From: Methanosarcinaceae archaeon UBA470
GTDB taxonomy: Archaea > Halobacteriota > Methanosarcinia > Methanosarcinales > Methanosarcinaceae
Direction of reading: 5' to 3'
NCBI GenBank assembly: GCA_002508425.1
Contig: DAKU01000110.1
Coordinates: 29,594-36,553 of the forward strand
Length of the DNA stretch: 6,960 nucleotides
Part shown: piece after piece, positions 1-3,775 of the stretch
Layout: the number at the start of each line of letters is the position of its first letter
Numbering within the stretch: position 1 is the first letter of the stretch
The notes under the pieces: generated by a model
What the model saw: the letters and a program-made list of their open reading frames with translations, nothing else
The model's database searches: none
What the model was told of the DNA's origin: nothing
Program-made: the position numbers and the translations under genes

Positions 1-1755
1 AACCCCGATGAAGTGGTCCAAAAAGGTATCTCCGAGATAGAGAAGGTTATAGGGCAGGTAAAAACTAACAACGTTATGCTTTACCCTTATGCTCATCTAA
101 GTTCAAATCTATCTTCTCCGAAAGTTGCAGTTTATGTGCTTACAGCCATGGAAAAAGAACTCTCTGGAAAGTACACTGTAAAAAGAGCTCCATTTGGCTG
201 GTACAAAGCTTTCAAGATCAGTTGCAAAGGTCACCCGTTGTCTGAGCTTTCCCGTTCAATATCTCCGGAGAACAAAGATGGTGTTAATGTTGTCTGTGCT
301 CTTGAAGGAAAGCCTGAAGTGGTCTCCGAGGCCCTGAAAGCCGAGAGCACTGCCAAGTCATACTGGCATATACTTACTCCCGATGGCGAGCTTCATGAAA
401 TGGATGGTTTTGATTTTAAGGGCCATGAGAATCTGAGCAAGTTCGTTGATTATGAGATTTCCAAGAAAAGAGAAGTTGAAAAGGCACCACCTCACGTTGA
501 GCTTATGCGCAGGCTGGAAATAGCCGATTATGAGCCAGGATCAGACTCCGGTAACATGCGTTTTTATCCCAAAGGCAGGCTTATCAAGTCCTTACTGGAA
601 AATTACGTAGTTGAGGAGTCACTCAAGGTAGGAGCTATGGAAGTAGAAACTCCTTTGATGTATGATATGAATCATCCAACCCTCAAGAAATATCTTGACA
701 GGTTCCCAGCAAGGCAGTATTCCATAGAATCTGATAAAAGGCAGCTTTTCCTGAGGTTTGCTGCATGTTTCGGTCAATTCCTTATCAATCATGACATGAC
801 TATGTCTTACAAGAACCTCCCTCTAAAGATGATCGAACTTACTCGTTACAGTTTCCGTAAGGAGCAGAGGGGAGAGCTTGTGGGTCTGCGTCGCCTGAGG
901 GCATTCACTATGCCTGATATGCACACTCTGTGCCATGATATGAGTCAGGCTGTTGCTCAGTTCGAAGAACAGTATAATATGTGTATCCGCATTTTGGACC
1001 AGGTGGGTATCAAAGTTGATGACTTCGAGGTTGCCATCAGGTTCACAAGGGATTTCTACGAGGAGAATAAGGACTTCATCACTAACCTTGCCCGTACTGT
1101 GAACAAGCCGGTGCTTGTAGAGATGTGGGATACAAGGTTCTTCTATTTCGTTCTTAAGTTCGAGTTCAACTTTGTGGATGCTCTGGCAAAGGCAAGTGCT
1201 CTTTCCACAGTGCAGATAGATGTAGAGAATGCTGAAAGATATGACATAAAATATGTTGATGTTACTGGTGAAGAGAAACGTCCTACCATCCTCCATTGCT
1301 CTCCAAGTGGCGCTATCGAGCGCTGTATTTACGGCCTGCTGGAAAAAGAGGCTATGAGGGCTGAACGTGGTGAGGTTCCCATGCTTCCGGTGTGGCTTTC
1401 TCCAACTCAGGTAAGAGTGCTTCCTGTATCTGAAAAACATTTAGAGTTTTCAAAGCAGGTATCTGAAAAGTTGAACTGTCGTGTGGATATCGATGACCGG
1501 GAAGACACTGTAGGTAAGCGTATACGTGAAGCAGGACGCGAATGGGTGCCTTATGTGGTAGTTATCGGGGACAAGGAAGTCGAGACCGGCAAGATTAATG
1601 TGACAGTACGTGCTGAATCTCAGTCCAATCATCCTAAGACTGTGGAGATGTCACCTGAGGAACTAAATGCCCGTATACAGGCAGAGATTGCTGGCTTGCC
1701 ATACAGAGGGTTGCCTCTGGCAAAGATGTTGTCCTTAAGACCAAAGTTCATATAA
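1..1755 (+). CDS. thrS: Threonyl-tRNA synthetase, archaeal type (5'-truncated by window edge)
   Basis: Class II aminoacyl-tRNA synthetase that charges tRNA-Thr in the cytoplasm. The frame is open from base 1, and archaeal ThrRS is about 630 residues, so roughly 50 N-terminal residues lie outside the window; the GTG at 13 is not a credible start. Numbering from the codon at base 1, residues ~1-145 are the archaeal editing domain (D-Tyr deacylase-like fold, which in characterised archaea removes mischarged Ser), with the signatures YPYAHLS and FGWYKAF. Residues ~150-455 are the catalytic core: motif 2 is FRKEQRGEL (~285-293) and motif 3 is SGAIER (~436-441). Cys256, His308 and His432 fit the Zn ligands that select threonine. 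Residues ~460-550 are the HGTP anticodon-binding domain, and the stop is TAA 1753-1755. It is followed closely by the acylphosphatase gene, so co-transcription is likely. Identification is firm; the Zn-ligand assignment is by alignment from memory. Confidence 0.96.
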   Translation, partial: NPDEVVQKGISEIEKVIGQVKTNNVMLYPYAHLSSNLSSPKVAVYVLTAMEKELSGKYTVKRAPFGWYKAFKISCKGHPLSELSRSISPENKDGVNVVCALEGKPEVVSEALKAESTAKSYWHILTPDGELHEMDGFDFKGHENLSKFVDYEISKKREVEKAPPHVELMRRLEIADYEPGSDSGNMRFYPKGRLIKSLLENYVVEESLKVGAMEVETPLMYDMNHPTLKKYLDRFPARQYSIESDKRQLFLRFAACFGQFLINHDMTMSYKNLPLKMIELTRYSFRKEQRGELVGLRRLRAFTMPDMHTLCHDMSQAVAQFEEQYNMCIRILDQVGIKVDDFEVAIRFTRDFYEENKDFITNLARTVNKPVLVEMWDTRFFYFVLKFEFNFVDALAKASALSTVQIDVENAERYDIKYVDVTGEEKRPTILHCSPSGAIERCIYGLLEKEAMRAERGEVPMLPVWLSPTQVRVLPVSEKHLEFSKQVSEKLNCRVDIDDREDTVGKRIREAGREWVPYVVVIGDKEVETGKINVTVRAESQSNHPKTVEMSPEELNARIQAEIAGLPYRGLPLAKMLSLRPKFI

Positions 1756-1779
1756 GCTGGTATTCCTGAATACTCTTCC

Positions 1780-2064
1780 ATGGAAAATGGGCACGTACTT
1801 GTCGAGGTCCATGTATATGGAAGGGTTCAGGGTGTTTATTTCCGGCAGTTCACAAAAAATATTGCACAAGAGCTTGGTATCACAGGTTATGCACGTAATC
1901 TTCCTAACGGTTGTGTGCAGGTGCTGGCCGAAGGGTCTAAGGGGATTGTGGAATTATTTGTGCAAAAGCTCAGAGTAGGTCCGCCTATGTCTCATGTGGA
2001 TTCTCTGGAGATCGAATGGAAAAAGCCTCCCGGTGAATTCACGGGCTTTGTCATCAGGCGTTGA
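1780..2064 (+). CDS. acyP: Acylphosphatase
   Basis: Small cytosolic enzyme that hydrolyses the carboxyl-phosphate bond of acylphosphates such as acetyl phosphate or 1,3-bisphosphoglycerate. The 94-residue length is typical of the family. The phosphate-binding signature GRVQGVYFR (residues 14-22) ends in the catalytic Arg22, and GYARNLPNG (36-44) supplies the catalytic Asn40; both match Arg23 and Asn41 of the animal enzymes. A C-terminal FVIRR strand completes the expected alpha/beta sandwich. The ATG at 1780 is the only sensible start, because it leaves just the usual few residues before the first beta strand. It lies 24 bp after the thrS stop with no clear Shine-Dalgarno sequence, suggesting translation within a thrS-acyP transcript. 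The physiological substrate cannot be read from the sequence, and the pairing with tRNA genes need not mean a shared function. Confidence 0.93.
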   Translation: MENGHVLVEVHVYGRVQGVYFRQFTKNIAQELGITGYARNLPNGCVQVLAEGSKGIVELFVQKLRVGPPMSHVDSLEIEWKKPPGEFTGFVIRR

Positions 2065-2080
2065 ATGTACGGGCGTCTGA

Positions 2081-2095
2081 ATTCTATATAATTTT
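2081..2095 (+). promoter_or_regulatory. Candidate TATA box for thiI
   Basis: The acyP-thiI gap contains TCTATATAATTTT (2083-2095), a fair archaeal box A. Transcription would begin near 2110-2117, leaving a leader of about 20-25 nt before the thiI start at 2135. A weaker TATA-like element, GTTATATCA (about 2104-2112), would place initiation almost at the ATG and give a near-leaderless message. Either could let thiI be transcribed apart from thrS-acyP, although the 70-bp gap also allows read-through. AT-rich DNA produces such matches by chance, so confidence is modest. Confidence 0.4.
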
Positions 2096-2134
2096 CAAAG
2101 GTAAGTTATATCAAACTCATCAGGATACAGTGGA

Positions 2135-3307
2135 ATGATGAAAGACATAGTAATTGTTAGATATGGGGAGCTGGCGCTGAAAAGTCCGGGTGTAAGGAAT
2201 CACTATGAAAAAATCCTTATGCGCAATATCTCTGCAATGCTTGATCAGCGCGGTGTGGCGTATTCAGGATTAAGCAGGGAATGGGGAAGAATATTTATCC
2301 GTACTTCCGATGAAAGGGCAGCCAATGCTGCTGCTGACGTTTTTGGTGTAGTCTCTGCGTCGTTTGCAAATGCTGTTGATGCGAATCTTGAAGACATATC
2401 AAGGAAGTGCGCTGATATTGGCTCAGAATTTATCCGTGAAGGTGATTCTTTTGCCATAAGGGCTCGCAGGACTGGTAATCATGCTTTCTCTTCTCAAGAT
2501 GTAGGGATGAAATGCGGAGATGCTGTGTGGGAGCGCTTGGTTTTAGAAGGTAAAACTCCAAAAGTTGATCTTAAAACTCCGGATAAGGAGATCTTCGTAG
2601 AGGTTCGCCAGAAAGAGGCTTATGTCTTTACGGAAAATTCCAGGGGTGTGGGTGGTCTTCCACTGGGGACTCAGGGAAGAATGGTTGCCTTGGTATCAGG
2701 TGGGATAGATTCTCCTGTAGCTGCTTGGCTTATGATGAAAAGGGGAGTTGAGATTATTCCTGTGTATTGTAGCAATGAACCATATGCAGATGATTCTACA
2801 AGGCAGCGTGCACTGGACAGTATAAAAGTGTTGCAGCAATGGGCTCCCGGTCGTCCTTTAAAAATATATGAAATTCCTCATGGATGCTCTCTGAAGGCTT
2901 TTGTGGAGCAGTGTTCCCGGAATAAAACCTGTGTATTGTGTAAAAGGACTATGTACAGGATTGCTTATGAAATAATGAAGCTTGAAGGTGCTACAGGGGT
3001 CATAACCGGTTCTTCTCTAGGTCAAGTAGCTTCCCAGACGTCTGCAAATATGTATGCTGAGCTTTACGGTCTTGCAATTCCTCTCTATCATCCGCTGATA
3101 GCACTCGATAAGGCTGATATAATAGATCTTGCAAGGAAGATAGGTTCTTATGATGTATCCATCAGGCCTGTAACATGCTGTTCAGCTGTGCCTGAAAAGC
3201 CCGAGACAAGAGCTGAGTATGATTCTCTGCTTGCTGAAGAAAGCAAAGTGGATATTGATGGTCTGGTAACGTATTCTGTATCTGGGGCAAAGGTATTCAG
3301 GCTGTAA
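2135..3307 (+). CDS. thiI: tRNA 4-thiouridine sulfurtransferase ThiI, archaeal rhodanese-less form
   Basis: Adenylates U8 of tRNA with ATP and replaces the oxygen by sulfur to give s4U. The N-terminal ferredoxin-like region (~1-60) and THUMP domain (~60-165) bind tRNA. The PP-loop ATPase follows, with its ATP-binding signature SGGIDSPVA at 188-196. The protein is 390 residues and lacks the C-terminal rhodanese domain carried by the longer E. coli enzyme. Instead it has a CVLC motif (Cys266, Cys269) and a Cys348-Cys349 pair. These match the cysteines (265, 268 and 348) reported, as I recall, for Methanococcus maripaludis ThiI, where they are tied to an Fe-S cluster and sulfur transfer. Tandem ATGs at 2135 and 2138 leave the exact start ambiguous by one residue. 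The N-terminus reads IVIVRYGELALKS, the typical ThiI opening. It follows acyP by 70 bp, which makes a tRNA charging and modification cluster. Confidence 0.96.
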   Translation: MMKDIVIVRYGELALKSPGVRNHYEKILMRNISAMLDQRGVAYSGLSREWGRIFIRTSDERAANAAADVFGVVSASFANAVDANLEDISRKCADIGSEFIREGDSFAIRARRTGNHAFSSQDVGMKCGDAVWERLVLEGKTPKVDLKTPDKEIFVEVRQKEAYVFTENSRGVGGLPLGTQGRMVALVSGGIDSPVAAWLMMKRGVEIIPVYCSNEPYADDSTRQRALDSIKVLQQWAPGRPLKIYEIPHGCSLKAFVEQCSRNKTCVLCKRTMYRIAYEIMKLEGATGVITGSSLGQVASQTSANMYAELYGLAIPLYHPLIALDKADIIDLARKIGSYDVSIRPVTCCSAVPEKPETRAEYDSLLAEESKVDIDGLVTYSVSGAKVFRL

Positions 3308-3337
3308 ACTTTGCAATATATGCCCTGTATATAGGAA

Positions 3338-3391
3338 CTCTTTCTCTTTTCATCTTATATTTTTATGTTTTTTTTGTGTGTGGGTGTGTGT
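3338..3391 (+). terminator. T-rich transcription terminator after thiI, followed by a GT repeat
   Basis: Beginning about 30 bp after the thiI stop, the plus strand carries several T-runs, including TTTTT (around 3360-3364) and T8 (3368-3375). Archaeal RNA polymerase terminates at such oligo-T tracts without needing a hairpin. A short alternating GT stretch (about 3376-3391, interrupted once by GGG) follows directly; it is a low-complexity tract with no evident role. Confidence 0.55.
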
Positions 3392-3424
3392 AACTCTACT
3401 TGCACAGTTGTCATTCTCATCATT

Positions 3425-3442
3425 ATAATGAGATCTCATTAT
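3425..3442. promoter_or_regulatory. 18-bp perfect palindrome, operator-like
   Basis: ATAATGAGATCTCATTAT reads identically on both strands, with its centre between 3433 and 3434. A third copy of the half-site, TCTCATCAT (3415-3423, 8 of 9 matching TCTCATTAT), lies just upstream. The unit is therefore half-site, spacer, then a full dyad. The palindrome centre is about 55 bp upstream of the TATA box at 3488, a distance suited to an activator or a dimeric helix-turn-helix regulator in archaea. It has no T-tail on either side, so it does not look like a terminator. The regulator is unknown. Confidence 0.5.
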
Positions 3443-3480
3443 CCGGTCTATGCTGCCTGAGTTTACTTACAATTGAATAC

Positions 3481-3500
3481 AAAACCCTTATATATATTGA
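3481..3500 (+). promoter_or_regulatory. Strong archaeal TATA promoter with no protein gene directly after it
   Basis: A-rich DNA of BRE type (ACAAAACC, about 3479-3486) is followed by the box A TTATATATA (3489-3497). Initiation about 25 bp downstream of the box centre would fall near 3515-3520. No open frame of useful length starts there; the first ATG (3540) encodes three residues and then a stop. The predicted start instead coincides with the left arm of a long inverted repeat, which suggests an RNA gene. It could alternatively give a long leader for the downstream archaellum-type gene, but T-tracts at 3654-3682 argue against that. Confidence 0.5.
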
Positions 3501-3516
3501 TAGCGTATGCACAGAA

Positions 3517-3605
3517 TAGGCGCACAGAGTAACAACAACATGAATTTCTAGCACAAATTTCATCCTTTATCTCTCGTCCATTCCCTCAAATTTCATGTGC
3601 GCCTG
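3517..3605 (+). ncRNA. Candidate structured small RNA
   Basis: This entry rests on structure and promoter position only; no known RNA family is recognised. The left arm AGGCGCACA (3518-3526) is perfectly complementary to TGTGCGCCT (3596-3604). This 9-bp GC-rich stem is closed over about 70 nt inside AT-rich intergenic DNA. Within it, ATGAATTT (3540-3547) can pair with AAATTTCAT at 3555-3563 around a 7-nt loop with one bulged T. The same element can instead pair with a second copy of AAATTTCAT at 3588-3596, stacking on the outer stem. The 10-bp direct repeat CAAATTTCAT (3554-3563 and 3587-3596) creates this choice. The predicted transcription start lies at the left arm, as expected for a discrete RNA. 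The 3' end is uncertain: the RNA could stop just after the stem or run to the T-tracts near 3654-3682. Confidence 0.4.
3554..3596 (+). repeat. 10-bp direct repeat CAAATTTCAT, two copies 33 bp apart
   Basis: Identical copies lie at 3554-3563 and 3587-3596, inside the candidate structured RNA. Both are complementary, with one bulged base, to ATGAATTT at 3540-3547, so they compete for the same partner. Ten bases of AT-rich sequence can repeat by chance; the shared complementarity is what makes it worth noting. Confidence 0.5.
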
Positions 3606-3651
3606 CTTCTAATATGTAGCTTTTACTTCAGTATTTCTGTTCTTAATATGG

Positions 3652-3682
3652 TCTTTTTTGTGTATTTTGTTTTATTTCTTTA
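3652..3682 (+). terminator. T-rich tract, probable terminator of the upstream RNA
   Basis: The plus strand contains T6 (3654-3659) followed by further runs TTTTG, TTTTA and TTTC up to about 3682. It lies after the candidate small RNA and before the TATA box of the archaellum-type gene, where a terminator separating the two transcripts would be expected. Confidence 0.4.
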
Positions 3683-3700
3683 TTGCTACTAGTTTCAACC

Positions 3701-3740
3701 AATAAGTTTTATATAAATACATGTATAATTTACTCTAATT
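3701..3740 (+). promoter_or_regulatory. TATA promoter of the FlaD/E-family gene
   Basis: AATAAG precedes TTTATATAAA (3708-3717), a near-ideal archaeal box A. Initiation should fall near 3735-3742, giving a leader of about 35-40 nt before the ATG at 3776. A weak purine-rich element, TGAAGTTGAG (3761-3770), sits about 5 nt before the start and may act as the ribosome-binding site. The promoter implies that the archaellum-type gene is transcribed on its own and not with thiI. Confidence 0.6.
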
Positions 3741-3775
3741 ACTTTGAACTCAGTGATATTTGAAGTTGAGACTCT

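Noticed and set aside
13..15. GTG as the start codon of thrS
   Set aside because: The frame is open to base 1, and archaeal ThrRS normally has about 50 more residues before this point; the start lies outside the window.
823..1440. 205-codon open frame antisense to thrS
   Set aside because: It lies wholly within a strongly conserved gene, has no recognisable motif, and is explained by codon bias on the opposite strand.
3376..3391. GT repeat as a functional element or Z-DNA site
   Set aside because: Only about 16 bp and interrupted; short dinucleotide runs of this size are common beside T-tracts.
3540..3551. Three-residue mini-ORF (ATG AAT TTC TAG) downstream of the 3488 TATA box, as a leader peptide
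   Set aside because: Too short to support, no ribosome-binding site, and its ATG sits inside the predicted hairpin arm.
3415..3604. CRISPR array or mobile-element end, suggested by short repeats and inverted repeats
   Set aside because: There are only two 10-bp copies and one dyad, with no regular repeat-spacer pattern, no transposase, and no target-site duplication.
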